Below are positions 47,387-56,231 of a stretch of 64,000 nucleotides of DNA, piece after piece; positions within the stretch are counted from its first letter, which is position 1; each line of letters starts with the position of its first letter. A model generated the notes under the pieces. It had not been told where the DNA came from. It searched no databases and saw nothing but the letters and a program-made list of their open reading frames with translations. The position numbers and the translations under genes are program-made. Source of the stretch: Xanthobacteraceae bacterium (GTDB lineage Bacteria > Pseudomonadota > Alphaproteobacteria > Rhizobiales > Xanthobacteraceae); NCBI GenBank assembly GCA_029239875.1, contig JARBUD010000029.1:34005-98004 (forward strand). The letters are read 5' to 3'.

Positions 47387-48361
47387 GTGAAGCTTGCATC
47401 TCTTGCTGCCGCCGGCCTTTCGTTCGCGCTCGGCACCGCGCCGGTGTTGGCGGACACCGCCTACCCGACCAAGGCCGTGACCATCGTGGTGCCTTTCTCC
47501 GCCGGCGGCACCGCGGACATCATCGCCCGCATGGCGGCCGAGAACCTGCAGAAGAAGCTCGGCCAACCCTTCGTCGTGGAGAACATCGGCGGCGGCGGCG
47601 GCGTCTCCGGCGTCGAGAAGGTGACGAAGTCGGCACCGGACGGCTACACGCTGGTCCTCGCCTCGACCTCCAACCTCGCGGTCCACCCCACGCTCTATGG
47701 CGAGAAGTTCCCCTATCAGACGCTGCGCGACCTGAAACCGATCGGCCAGGTCAGCGTCGTGCCGAACGTCCTCGTGATCAATCCCGACAAGATTCCCGCA
47801 CGGACCGTTCCCGATCTCATCGCTTATCTCAAGGCCAATCCGGACAAGGTGAGCTTCGGCTCGGCCGGTACCGGCACCACCCAGCATCTGGCCGGCGAAC
47901 TGTTCATGCAGAAGACCGGCACGCAGATGGTGCACATTCCCTACAAGGGCTCCAGCGCCATGCTGCCGGACCTGCTCTCGGGCAATGTCGAGCTCGCCTT
48001 CGACAATGTCCCGCTGCTGCTTCCGCATGTGAAGTCCGGCAAGCTGGTCGCCCTCGCCGTGGCGACGCCCGAGCGTGAAAAGTTCGACAAGAATCTGCCG
48101 GCCGTGGCCGAATTCGTCCCCGGCTTCGAGGCGACCGCCTGGCATGGCTTCCTCGCTCCCGCCGGTACGCCGGACGCCGTCACGGACAAGCTTTCTGCCG
48201 AAATCCAGGCCTTCATGCAGCAGCCCGAGACCATCAAGAAACTCGAAGAGCTCGGCATCACGCCGGTGTCTTCCACGCCCGCCCAGTTCACCGACCTCAT
48301 CAAGTCGATGACGGTGCAGTGGAAGGAGGTCATCGAGAAGGGCAACATCAAGCCGCAGTGA
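47387..48361 (+). CDS. tctC: TctC, periplasmic solute-binding protein of a tripartite tricarboxylate transporter
   Basis: A 324-residue binding protein. GTG 47387 is chosen because GGAGG lies five bases upstream and it yields a clean signal peptide (MKLASLAAAGLSFALGTAPV, cleaved after LADTA or nearby). Mature motifs are VPFSAGGTADIIARMAAENL, GGGGVSGVEKV, SFGSAGTGTTQHLAGELFMQ and HIPYKGSSAMLPDLLSGNVE, the TctC/Bug hallmarks. It delivers a carboxylate to TctAB. With a DUF1537-PdxA2 operon next door, a four-carbon sugar acid is a good candidate ligand. Confidence 0.93.
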   Translation: MKLASLAAAGLSFALGTAPVLADTAYPTKAVTIVVPFSAGGTADIIARMAAENLQKKLGQPFVVENIGGGGGVSGVEKVTKSAPDGYTLVLASTSNLAVHPTLYGEKFPYQTLRDLKPIGQVSVVPNVLVINPDKIPARTVPDLIAYLKANPDKVSFGSAGTGTTQHLAGELFMQKTGTQMVHIPYKGSSAMLPDLLSGNVELAFDNVPLLLPHVKSGKLVALAVATPEREKFDKNLPAVAEFVPGFEATAWHGFLAPAGTPDAVTDKLSAEIQAFMQQPETIKKLEELGITPVSSTPAQFTDLIKSMTVQWKEVIEKGNIKPQ

Positions 48362-48436
48362 CGTCTCTGCGAGGGGGGAGGCGCCGCCAGTCGCCTTTCC
48401 CTCGTGTCTTTTGGTCCCGTTGAACGGACGACTGTG

Positions 48437-48910
48437 ATGAACGGCAAATCCCCGCTGAAGGCTCTCGTGAGCCAGGACGCATTGTCCGGCCTGATGTTCA
48501 TGGCCGTTGCCGGCGGCTTCGCCCTGCTTGCCAAGGAACTGTCCCTCGGGACCGCTCTGCGCATGGGAGCGGGCTATTTTCCGCTGGCATTGTCAGGGCT
48601 GCTCGGGCTCATCGGTTTCGCAATCTTCGTGCGCGCGGTGCTCAGCGGCTGCGGCGGCGCGGTAACCCCGTTCGCGTGGCGCGGGCTCATACTGGTCGTG
48701 GCATCGGTACTGGTCTTCGGGTTCGGCCTGAACGGGCTAGGCCTCGGCCCGGCGGTCGCCATCAGTGCCCTGCTCGCCACGATGGCGAGCGGCCAGGTGG
48801 GGTGGCGCGGCTCGCTCGTCCTGTCCGCCGTGCTGGTCGTGTTCACCTGGCTGGTTTTCATCCTCGGTCTCGGTCTTCCCATTCCGCTGATCGGCACCTG
48901 GTTCTCGTGA
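48437..48910 (+). CDS. tctB: TctB, small membrane subunit of the tripartite transporter
   Basis: A 157-residue protein with four hydrophobic segments, in the usual TctB layout (ALSGLMFMAVAGGFALLA; GAGYFPLALSGLLGLIGFAI; WRGLILVVASVLVFGFGLNG; LVLSAVLVVFTWLVFILGLG). It ends GLPIPLIGTWFS. The start ATG 48437 has no strong ribosome-binding site. It lies between tctC and tctA. Confidence 0.88.
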   Translation: MNGKSPLKALVSQDALSGLMFMAVAGGFALLAKELSLGTALRMGAGYFPLALSGLLGLIGFAIFVRAVLSGCGGAVTPFAWRGLILVVASVLVFGFGLNGLGLGPAVAISALLATMASGQVGWRGSLVLSAVLVVFTWLVFILGLGLPIPLIGTWFS

Positions 48911-48959
48911 ACCGACCGGCTGCCGTGCGATGCGGCAGCCCTGACTAGGATTCGGCGCC

Positions 48960-50459
48960 GTGGATCTCTTCAGCAATCTGGCGCTCGGCTTTGCGACCAG
49001 CCTGAGCGTTCACAATCTCGCCTACTGCTTCGTAGGCGCCCTGTTCGGCACGCTGATCGGCGTGCTGCCGGGCCTGGGGCCGGTGGCCACCATCGCCATG
49101 CTGCTGCCCATCACCTTCGGGCTCGAGCCGGTGTCGGCGTTGATCATGCTCGCGGGCATCTACTACGGCGCGCAATATGGCGGCTCGACCACGGCGATCC
49201 TGATCAACCTGCCCGGCGAGAGCACCTCCGTCGTCACCGCCATCGACGGCTACCAGATGGCGCGCAAGGGCAAGGCTGGAACGGCTCTGGCGACCGCGGC
49301 GCTCGGTTCGTTCTTTGCCGGCACGATCACCACGGTGTTCATCGCGCTGTTCGCGCCACCCCTCGCCAGGCTCGCCCTCGAATTCGGTCCGCCGGAATAT
49401 TTCGCCCTGATGGTGCTCGGCCTCATCGCCTCGATCACGCTGGCATCAGGCTCGCTGATGAAAGCGCTGGCGATGATCCTGCTCGGCCTGCTTCTGGGGC
49501 TCATCGGCCGGGACATCTATACGACCGAGGCACGCTTCACCTTCGGCCTCGAAAATCTCAGCGACGGCCTGCAGTTCGTCGCGCTCGCCATGGGCATTTA
49601 CGGCGTCGGCGAGATCGTGCGGAATCTGGAGACCCCGGAACAGCGCTCCGTCGCGGTCGCCAAGGTCGGAGGACTCATCCTGACCCGGGAGGAATTCCGT
49701 CGCATCATCGCCCCGGTCCTTCGCGGCACCGGCATCGGTTCGATCCTCGGCATTCTGCCGGGCGGGGGCGCGCTGCTTTCCTCCTTTGCCTCCTATGCCG
49801 TGGAAAAGAAGCTGGCGCGCGATCCGGGCGAGTTCGGCAAGGGCGCGATCGAGGGCGTGGCCGGGCCCGAAAGCGCCAACAATGCCGGCGCGCAGTCCTC
49901 CTTCATCCCCATGCTCACGCTCGGCATCCCCTCAAATCCGGTGATGGCGCTGATGGTCGGCGCGCTGATCATTCACGGGATCACGCCCGGCCCCGCCTTC
50001 GTCGCCGAGAAGCCGCAACTATTCTGGGGGCTGATCGCCTCCATGTGGGTCGGAAACCTCATGCTGGTGGTTCTCAACCTGCCGCTGATCGGCATCTGGG
50101 TCCGCCTGCTCACCGTGCCGTACCGCTACCTGTTCCCGGCGATCATCGTGTTCTCCGCCATCGGCGTGTTCAGCGTGAACAACAACGTCGCCGACGTGCT
50201 GGTGATGGCCGGCATGGGTGTGTTCGGCTACGTCCTCTACAAGCTGAACTGCGAGCCGGCGCCGTTGCTGCTGGGCTTCATCCTCGGCCCGATGCTGGAA
50301 GAGAATCTGCGCCGCTCCATGCTGCTGTTCCGTGGCGACGCCCTGCAGTTCTTCGAGCGCCCGTTGACCGCAACCCTGCTCGGCATCGCGGCGGTCAGCC
50401 TCATCGTCGTGCTGTTGCCGAACGTCTCGCGCAAGCGCGAGGTGGTCTTCAAGGAATAG
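48960..50459 (+). CDS. tctA: TctA, large membrane subunit of the tripartite transporter
   Basis: A 499-residue protein with about twelve membrane segments, GTG start 48960. The TctA signatures are FGTLIGVLPGLGPVATIAML, IYYGAQYGGSTTAILINLPG with ESTSVVTAIDGYQMARKGKA, and the mirrored GILPGGGALLSSFASYAVEK and VAGPESANNAGAQSSFIPML in the second half. It forms the secondary-transport channel with TctB, driven by ion gradient. Confidence 0.95.
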   Translation: MDLFSNLALGFATSLSVHNLAYCFVGALFGTLIGVLPGLGPVATIAMLLPITFGLEPVSALIMLAGIYYGAQYGGSTTAILINLPGESTSVVTAIDGYQMARKGKAGTALATAALGSFFAGTITTVFIALFAPPLARLALEFGPPEYFALMVLGLIASITLASGSLMKALAMILLGLLLGLIGRDIYTTEARFTFGLENLSDGLQFVALAMGIYGVGEIVRNLETPEQRSVAVAKVGGLILTREEFRRIIAPVLRGTGIGSILGILPGGGALLSSFASYAVEKKLARDPGEFGKGAIEGVAGPESANNAGAQSSFIPMLTLGIPSNPVMALMVGALIIHGITPGPAFVAEKPQLFWGLIASMWVGNLMLVVLNLPLIGIWVRLLTVPYRYLFPAIIVFSAIGVFSVNNNVADVLVMAGMGVFGYVLYKLNCEPAPLLLGFILGPMLEENLRRSMLLFRGDALQFFERPLTATLLGIAAVSLIVVLLPNVSRKREVVFKE

Positions 50460-50504
50460 GCGGTCGGCGCCTGCAGCAGACCGGACGGCTGGGAGGAATG
50501 GGTG

Positions 50505-51827
50505 ATGCGGCCGAGCTATGTAAAGCTGGTTGAGAACGTCAGGCTGCCGCGTATGGCCCTGGTGCGGCAGCATTTCGCGGCGCACGACATCGACGATCCG
50601 GCCCGCGCGGTTCATGACGCCATGGCCGGCGCCGCCTTCGTGCGCGAGCGCATCACGCCCGGCATGTCCGTCGCGCTGACCGTCGGTTCGCGCGGCCTCG
50701 CGAGCCTGCCGGAACTCGTCCGGGCCATCGTCGGCGAATTGCATGCGCTCGGCGCCGAACCCTTCATCGTGCCCTCCATGGGCAGCCATGGCGGTGCGAC
50801 CGCGGAAGGCCAGCTCAAGGTCCTGGCGCAGCTCGGCGTGACCGAGCAGAGCGCGGGCTGCCCCATCCGCTCGAGCATGGAGACGGTGGAGGTCGGCGTG
50901 CTCGACAACGGCATGTCGGTGCGCATCGACAGGCTGGCCTATGAGGCGGACGGCATCGTGCTGTTCAACCGCATCAAGCCGCACAGCGCCTTTCGCTGGG
51001 AGAACGAGAGCGGCCTCGCCAAGATGCTGTCCATCGGCCTGGGCAAGCAGTCGGGCGCCGACAATTGCCACGCCTGGGGCTTCAACTATGTCGGCCGCTT
51101 CGTCGTCGAGATGGCGCGGGTGAAGCTCGCCACCTGCAAGGTGCTGTTCGGCATCGGCACGGTGGAGAACGCCTATGACCGGCTGTCGAAGGTCGTCGTG
51201 CTGCCCACCGAGGGCATGATCGAGAACGAACGGACCTATCTCGCCGAAGCCATGCGCAACATGCCGCGCCTGCCGCTCGGCCCGCTCGACCAGCCGCTGG
51301 CCTCCGGCCCGCTGGACGTGCTGCTGGTCGATTATGTGGGCAAGGAGTTTTCCGGCAGCGGCATGGATCCCAACATCACCGGACGCCCTTCCACCACGGC
51401 GATCAAGGGTGGTCCGACGGTCTCGCGCATCGTGGTCCTGGACGTCACAGACAAGAGCCAGGGAAACGCCAACGGCGTCGCCCGCGCCGATGTCATCACC
51501 GACCGGCTTTTCAATCGCTTCGACCGCGAGTCGGTCTATACGAATTCGCTGACCTCGGGCGTGCTGATCGCGGCCTCGCTGCCCATGGCGATGCCGGACG
51601 AGAAGACGGCGATCCAAGCCGCCGTCAAGACCTGCGAGTCCCATACGCCGGACGCGATCACCATGATCCGCATCCCCAACACGCTGCACCTGGAATATCT
51701 TTACGCCTCCGAGGCGTTGCTGCCTCAGATCGCCAGCCGTCCGGGAATGGAAGTGCTCGGCGAGCCGGCTCCGATGGCATTCGATGCCGAGGGCCGGCTT
51801 CTCGATCCCTGGCCGGGCGGTCATTAG
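50505..51827 (+). CDS. LarA-like (DUF2088) nickel-pincer-type racemase/epimerase homologue
   Basis: A 440-residue protein; ATG 50505 is 8 bases after GGAGG (GTG 50502 is possible). The N-terminal LarA-type domain has SMGSHGGATAEG with His 95, and FNRIKPHSAFRWENESGLAK with His 160 and a following Lys (173). These correspond to His108, His174 and Lys184 that hold the nickel-pincer nucleotide in lactate racemase. The spacing of the two histidines, 65, is almost that in LarA, 66. LarA relatives racemise or epimerise 2-hydroxyacids. Beside a tetronate-type locus a C2 epimerase of an acid sugar is a good guess. The cofactor genes larB, larC and larE are not in this window. Confidence 0.75.
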   Translation: MRPSYVKLVENVRLPRMALVRQHFAAHDIDDPARAVHDAMAGAAFVRERITPGMSVALTVGSRGLASLPELVRAIVGELHALGAEPFIVPSMGSHGGATAEGQLKVLAQLGVTEQSAGCPIRSSMETVEVGVLDNGMSVRIDRLAYEADGIVLFNRIKPHSAFRWENESGLAKMLSIGLGKQSGADNCHAWGFNYVGRFVVEMARVKLATCKVLFGIGTVENAYDRLSKVVVLPTEGMIENERTYLAEAMRNMPRLPLGPLDQPLASGPLDVLLVDYVGKEFSGSGMDPNITGRPSTTAIKGGPTVSRIVVLDVTDKSQGNANGVARADVITDRLFNRFDRESVYTNSLTSGVLIAASLPMAMPDEKTAIQAAVKTCESHTPDAITMIRIPNTLHLEYLYASEALLPQIASRPGMEVLGEPAPMAFDAEGRLLDPWPGGH

Positions 51828-51863
51828 TCCGTCAGCGGGCGGCGGCCGCCACGAGGATCGCGT

Positions 51864-52661
51864 TTAAGACACCATGAAATGCAGGCGCGACTGATCGGTG
51901 CGGTAGAAGGCGGTGTAGTATTCCATCGGCAGCCCGCCATCGGTGAAACCGACGGATTCGATCGCGATCAGCGGTGCGCCCTCGGGAACGCCGAGGAGCT
52001 GCGCCTGGTCGGCGGTCGCGGCCACCGCCTCCAGCCAGCGCTCCGCGCGGCGCATGGTGATGCCGTATTGCCGGGACAGCGTGTCGTAGAGCGAGCGATT
52101 GTGCATGGGCACCTGCTCCATGCCGGGCACATGCCGGGCGACGAGCGAGGTATAGACCAGGATGCGCGGGACGCCGTCGACGCTGAGAACGCGGTCGAGC
52201 CTGAGAATCACCGTCTCGTCCGGCTGCAGTTGCAGCATGCGCCTCGCCCGCTCGGAGGGCGGCTCGAGTTCCTGGCGCAGGATGTGCCTGGTCACCGCGC
52301 GGTTCTTGTCGTGGAGCTCGCCGGAGAAGCCGATGTTCGAGCCGAGGAAGTCCTGTTCGTCGCGGCGGGCCGAGACGAAGGCCCCCTTGCCCTGCAGCTT
52401 GTAGATCACCCGCTCGAACACGAGCTGGTTGAGGGCCTCGCGCACGACGGTGCGCGACACGCCGAAATGCTCGCAGAGCTCGGCTTCCGAGGGCAGCCGG
52501 GCATGCTCGGACAGCTTCTCGGTCGTGATCAGGGTCATCAACGCGGTCTTGACCTGCGACCAGAGCGGCGTGCCGGTGCCGGCCTGCAGCCCGGACAGGC
52601 CGGCGCCGAGCTTCGGGCGGGCGTGGGACGGTTCCGTCGTCTTTGGTCGTGCATTCGCCAT
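51864..52661 (-). CDS. GntR-family regulator, HutC (UTRA) subgroup
   Basis: A 265-residue regulator whose ATG (52661) overlaps the stop of the GlpD-type gene by one base (TGATG). The winged helix at about residues 34-100 has EHARLPSEAELCEHFGVSRT then VVREALNQLVFERVIYKLQG. The UTRA ligand domain follows, with ILRLDRVLSVDGVPRILVYT and APLIAIESVGFTDGGLPMEY. Note that the reading frame is also open far into the dehydrogenase gene. Co-transcribed with the dehydrogenase, it probably controls the divergent kinase-transporter operon, for which a palindromic operator is proposed at 54610. Confidence 0.92.
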   Translation of the reverse strand: MANARPKTTEPSHARPKLGAGLSGLQAGTGTPLWSQVKTALMTLITTEKLSEHARLPSEAELCEHFGVSRTVVREALNQLVFERVIYKLQGKGAFVSARRDEQDFLGSNIGFSGELHDKNRAVTRHILRQELEPPSERARRMLQLQPDETVILRLDRVLSVDGVPRILVYTSLVARHVPGMEQVPMHNRSLYDTLSRQYGITMRRAERWLEAVAATADQAQLLGVPEGAPLIAIESVGFTDGGLPMEYYTAFYRTDQSRLHFMVS

Positions 52662-54373
52662 CAGGTGCGGCCCGGAACCCCATGTCGCGTGGCGAGCAGT
52701 CGTGACGTTTGACTGATCTCGTCGTCGATGCGGGCGGCCGACCAGCCAAGTGCGGTGCCCACCACGGCCGCGAGTTCGCCGATCGCCGCAGGAGTGGCGA
52801 GCCCGAGCAGACCGATCTGCGTTCGCCGCAGAACGACGTCCGACAAGGTCGTGACGCGTTCGTTTCTTGCTATAGCCGCTAATTCGGCAGCCGAATAGCC
52901 GGGCAAGGTCTTGAGCATGCTCTGGCATTCGGCCGGCGAACGGTCGATCCAGTCGAGCGCCCGCATGCCATATCGATCGAGCAGGATCTCGACGCGGCGG
53001 CCCGGCAGCCCGCTCCGGCGGGCGATGTCGGAGACCAGCCGGCTGCGCTCCTTCGCGTCGTGCGGAAACCCTTCGCCGGCGCCGATCCCGATGCCCGCCG
53101 TCGAGACTTTCCGCTCGATGCCGAGCCGCGCCAGCACCATGTCGGCGATCTCCTCGGCGCAGGGGCGGAAGGTCGTCCATTTCCCGCCGACGAGAGTAAG
53201 CACCGGAAAGCCCCGTCCGCCGTCCGGCTCGTACGCCCGCACCGAGTGGTCGCGGCTGATGGCACCGGCGACCTCGTCGCTGGTCGGCAGCGGGCGGATG
53301 CCGGCATAGGTGAAGACGATCTGCCCCCTGTCGAGCGCCAGACCCGGCATCACCGCGCGCATCACCTCGAACAGATAGTCGACCTCCTGCGCGCTGCACA
53401 CCGTGTCCTCCGGATCGTCGGTGCGGATGTCGGTGGTGCCGAGCAGGACGCGGCGTTCGTCGAGCGGATAGGCGAGGCAGATGCGGTGGTCCTTGGTCTC
53501 GAAATAGAGCATGCGGCCGTCGAGCCGCGTGGCGAAGTCCGGATGGTCGAGCACCAGGTGCGAGCCCTTGGTGCCGCCGATCAGCCGCTCCTCGATGCCG
53601 AGCGGAGGATCGGTGCGGTCGACCCAGGCGCCGGAGCAGTTCACCACCAGCTTCGGCGACACTTCGAACCGTTCGCCGGTCAGCGCGTCTTCGAGGATCA
53701 CGGTGTCGCCGTCCCGGCCGACGAGGCTCACATAGGTCGCCGCGAGCGAGGCGGGGCAGGCCTTTTCGGCATCTGCGACCAGTTCGAGGCCGAGCCGTTC
53801 CGGCGCCGTCAGCCGGGCGTCGTAGAACTCCGCCATGTAGCGGACCGAGGGCGTGAGGTCGGGCAAGGCGCGGGAGAATTCCGCCGGCGCGACCATGCGG
53901 TGATCCGGCATCATGCGGTCGCGGCGCCCGAACAGGTCATAGACCATGAGGCCGAGCTTCACCACCATCGCGCCCTTGTGGCCGGGCGTGCGCACCAGCT
54001 TGAGGAAGCGGCCGACCGACGCCAGCGCGCCGCCGAAGATGCTGTCGATCGGCACCCAGACGGGGATCGGCCGGACATAGTGCGGCGCGTCGCGCAGCAG
54101 GCGATTGCGTTCCTCGACGGATTCGCGGACGAGGGCGAACTCGCCGATCTCCAGATAGCGCACCCCGCCGTGGATCAGGCGCGAGGAGGCGGCGCTCGTC
54201 CCGGAACAGACATCGCCGCGATCGACGAGCAGGGCCGGCACGCCCTGCAGGGCGAGGTCCCAATAGACCCCGACGCCATTTATGCCGGCGCCGACGATGA
54301 GTACCTCGGGGTGAGTTCCGCCGCGCAGGCTTTCGAGAACGGAATCGCGAGACCGCATCAGGGGCTCCGACAT
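52661..54373 (-). CDS. glpD: GlpD-family glycerol-3-phosphate (or polyol-phosphate) dehydrogenase
   Basis: A 570-residue FAD protein. The FAD motif EVLIVGAGINGVGVYWDLAL is at about residues 23-42. SSRLIHGGVRYLEIGEFALV is the GlpD signature, and YAGIRPLPTSDEVAGAISRD and LTLVGGKWTTFRPCAEEIAD follow. The C-terminal helical domain is complete. GlpD passes electrons to quinone and yields dihydroxyacetone phosphate. A close relative, EryB, oxidises erythritol 4-phosphate, so the exact polyol phosphate is unproved. The divergent FGGY kinase and glycerol-type ABC transporter fit either reading. Confidence 0.87.
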   Translation of the reverse strand: MSEPLMRSRDSVLESLRGGTHPEVLIVGAGINGVGVYWDLALQGVPALLVDRGDVCSGTSAASSRLIHGGVRYLEIGEFALVRESVEERNRLLRDAPHYVRPIPVWVPIDSIFGGALASVGRFLKLVRTPGHKGAMVVKLGLMVYDLFGRRDRMMPDHRMVAPAEFSRALPDLTPSVRYMAEFYDARLTAPERLGLELVADAEKACPASLAATYVSLVGRDGDTVILEDALTGERFEVSPKLVVNCSGAWVDRTDPPLGIEERLIGGTKGSHLVLDHPDFATRLDGRMLYFETKDHRICLAYPLDERRVLLGTTDIRTDDPEDTVCSAQEVDYLFEVMRAVMPGLALDRGQIVFTYAGIRPLPTSDEVAGAISRDHSVRAYEPDGGRGFPVLTLVGGKWTTFRPCAEEIADMVLARLGIERKVSTAGIGIGAGEGFPHDAKERSRLVSDIARRSGLPGRRVEILLDRYGMRALDWIDRSPAECQSMLKTLPGYSAAELAAIARNERVTTLSDVVLRRTQIGLLGLATPAAIGELAAVVGTALGWSAARIDDEISQTSRLLATRHGVPGRT

Positions 54374-54675
54374 TAAGGCGCTCCGATATCAGGGATGAAG
54401 AGCGGCCACTCGTGCGGCAACGCCGAAACGCGCCGTCTTGTCCGCAGGGTGCCGCAATATGCTCCCCAACTTGTCATTATAAGATGCTCGATCGCCGATC
54501 AACTGATGTCACGCGATCTCCGAATAAATATTGGTTTTTGCAGTGCAATATTGAATTTCTATGGCGAGTTGCCTTTACCGATTGACCACTGGAGGGATCA
54601 GGATAAGCTAACATGTAATTACGTGTTGAGCCTCGCAAACGGGGCCGCAGCGGCCTGGACCGCACGGGAGGAAAT
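54374..54675. other. Divergent control region between the GlpD-type gene and the kinase-transporter operon
   Basis: 302 bp with no gene, AT-richer than the window. It contains TTGCAG (54538-54543) and TATGGC (54560-54565) with 16 bp between, a possible promoter for the kinase side, and the palindrome at 54610-54627 between that promoter and the kinase start. GGAGGAAAT precedes ATG 54676. Confidence 0.6.
54610..54627. promoter_or_regulatory. Candidate operator, near-perfect 18-bp palindrome
   Basis: AACATGTAATTACGTGTT is self-complementary except for one base pair. Its centre, GTAATTAC, is a perfect 8-bp palindrome of the GT-N4-AC form typical of HutC-type GntR operators. It ends 48 bp before the kinase start, downstream of the possible promoter, so a bound repressor would block transcription. 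Likely binder: the UTRA regulator of this locus. Confidence 0.5.
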
Positions 54676-56187
54676 ATGCGCGAATGCCTGATCGGCATTG
54701 ACGCCGGTGGAACCATGACCAAAGCGGCCCTCTTCGACATGGAGGGGCGCGAATTGGCCTGCGAGCGTCGCCCCAATCAGATGCTGTTCCCCGCGCCGGG
54801 GCACACCGAGCGCGATCCGGAGCGCATGTGGCGGGCGACCTGCGAATCCGTGCAGGCGCTGATCGAGACCACGGGGATCGACCCTGCCGACGTTCAGGCG
54901 GTCTCCGCGTCCGGCTATGGCAGCGGCATCTATCTGGTCGACCGGGACGGCAACCCGTCGCGTCCGGGCGTGGTGTCCACCGACAGCCGCACGGTGTCGA
55001 TGATCGCGGAATGGGAGGCTTCGGGCCTCGCCGCCTCGGTCGCCTCGCGCGTCCAGCAGCGCATCTGGCCCGGCCAGTCGACCGCCCTGATGGCCTGGTT
55101 CTCCAGATACGAGCCGGAGGTGCTCCCGCGCACGGCCAATGTCCTCTATTGCAAGGATTTCCTGCGCGCCAAGCTGACCGGCGACCGGTCGACCGATCCG
55201 ACCGACGGCGGCATTGGCGGGGTGATCGACGTCGAGAAGGGGGCCTATGTCCCCGGCGTGTTCGAGGACCTCGGCATCGCCGATTGGCTGGACCGCATGC
55301 CGCCGATCGGGCCTTCGGCGGAGGTCGCGGCCGGCGTGAGCGAGGAGGCCGCGCGGCTGACCGGACTGCTGCCCGGAACGCCCGTGGTGCGCGGACTGGT
55401 GGACGTCACCGCCGCCGCCGTCGCCTCCGGCGTCACCAGCCCTGACCAGCTCAGCATGATCGCCGGCACCTTCAGCATCAATTCGACGCTGCATCGATCG
55501 CCGCGCACCAGCGTGATGCCGTTCCTGCAGATGCCGTATCCGATCGCCGGGCAGATGCTCGCGACCGAGGGTGCGGCGACGTCGGCCAGCAATTTCGAGT
55601 GGTTCTGCCGCGAAATCCTCGACGGCGAGGCGGCGCGCGCGGTCGCGGCCGGGCACTCCTTCTACGATGTCTGCAGCGACATGATCACGTCCGCGCTCGA
55701 CCGCGAGAACCACATACTGTTCTTCCCCTATCTGTTCGGCGGTCCCGGCGGCGCGCCGGCCGGCCTGCTCGGCGTCAAGCGCTCGGACGTCCTCGGCGAC
55801 GTGCTCCGCGCCATCTTCGAAGGCGTGGCTTTCGCCCACCGGATGGACATCGACGTGCTGCTCTCCGGCCCCGATGCCGCCCGCCCGAAGGTGATCCGTC
55901 TCGCCGGCGGCGCCTCGCGCAGCGCGATCTGGGGGCAGATCTTCGCCGACGTGCTCGGCCTGCCGGTCGAGGTGACGGACGGCACCGAGCTCGGCGCCCA
56001 GGGCGTGGCGATCGCCTCTGCTGTCGCCATCGGCGCCTATCCCGATTTCGAGACCGCGGTCTCGCGCATGGTCCGGGTACGCCGGCGCTACGAGCCCTCG
56101 CCGGATCGCCGCAGCTTCTACGAGACCAAATACGCCGCCTTCCGTGACGTGACCCGTACGCTCGCCGCGCATTGGCCGAAGGCCTGA
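54676..56187 (+). CDS. FGGY-family carbohydrate kinase
   Basis: A 503-residue two-domain kinase. The N-terminal phosphate loop is IGIDAGGTMTKAALFDMEG. The C-terminal FGGY_C domain has IRLAGGASRSAIWGQIFADV and LGAQGVAIASAVAIGAY. It is closer in look to the xylulokinase/L-xylulokinase/erythritol kinase part of the family than to glycerol kinase, whose GTTSSR loop it lacks. It probably phosphorylates the polyol brought in by the ABC transporter further down. First gene of a seven-gene run. Confidence 0.88.
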   Translation: MRECLIGIDAGGTMTKAALFDMEGRELACERRPNQMLFPAPGHTERDPERMWRATCESVQALIETTGIDPADVQAVSASGYGSGIYLVDRDGNPSRPGVVSTDSRTVSMIAEWEASGLAASVASRVQQRIWPGQSTALMAWFSRYEPEVLPRTANVLYCKDFLRAKLTGDRSTDPTDGGIGGVIDVEKGAYVPGVFEDLGIADWLDRMPPIGPSAEVAAGVSEEAARLTGLLPGTPVVRGLVDVTAAAVASGVTSPDQLSMIAGTFSINSTLHRSPRTSVMPFLQMPYPIAGQMLATEGAATSASNFEWFCREILDGEAARAVAAGHSFYDVCSDMITSALDRENHILFFPYLFGGPGGAPAGLLGVKRSDVLGDVLRAIFEGVAFAHRMDIDVLLSGPDAARPKVIRLAGGASRSAIWGQIFADVLGLPVEVTDGTELGAQGVAIASAVAIGAYPDFETAVSRMVRVRRRYEPSPDRRSFYETKYAAFRDVTRTLAAHWPKA

Positions 56188-56231
56188 CGGCGCGCACGCC
56201 TCTTCATTCGATCTGACGGAGTTTTTCGACA

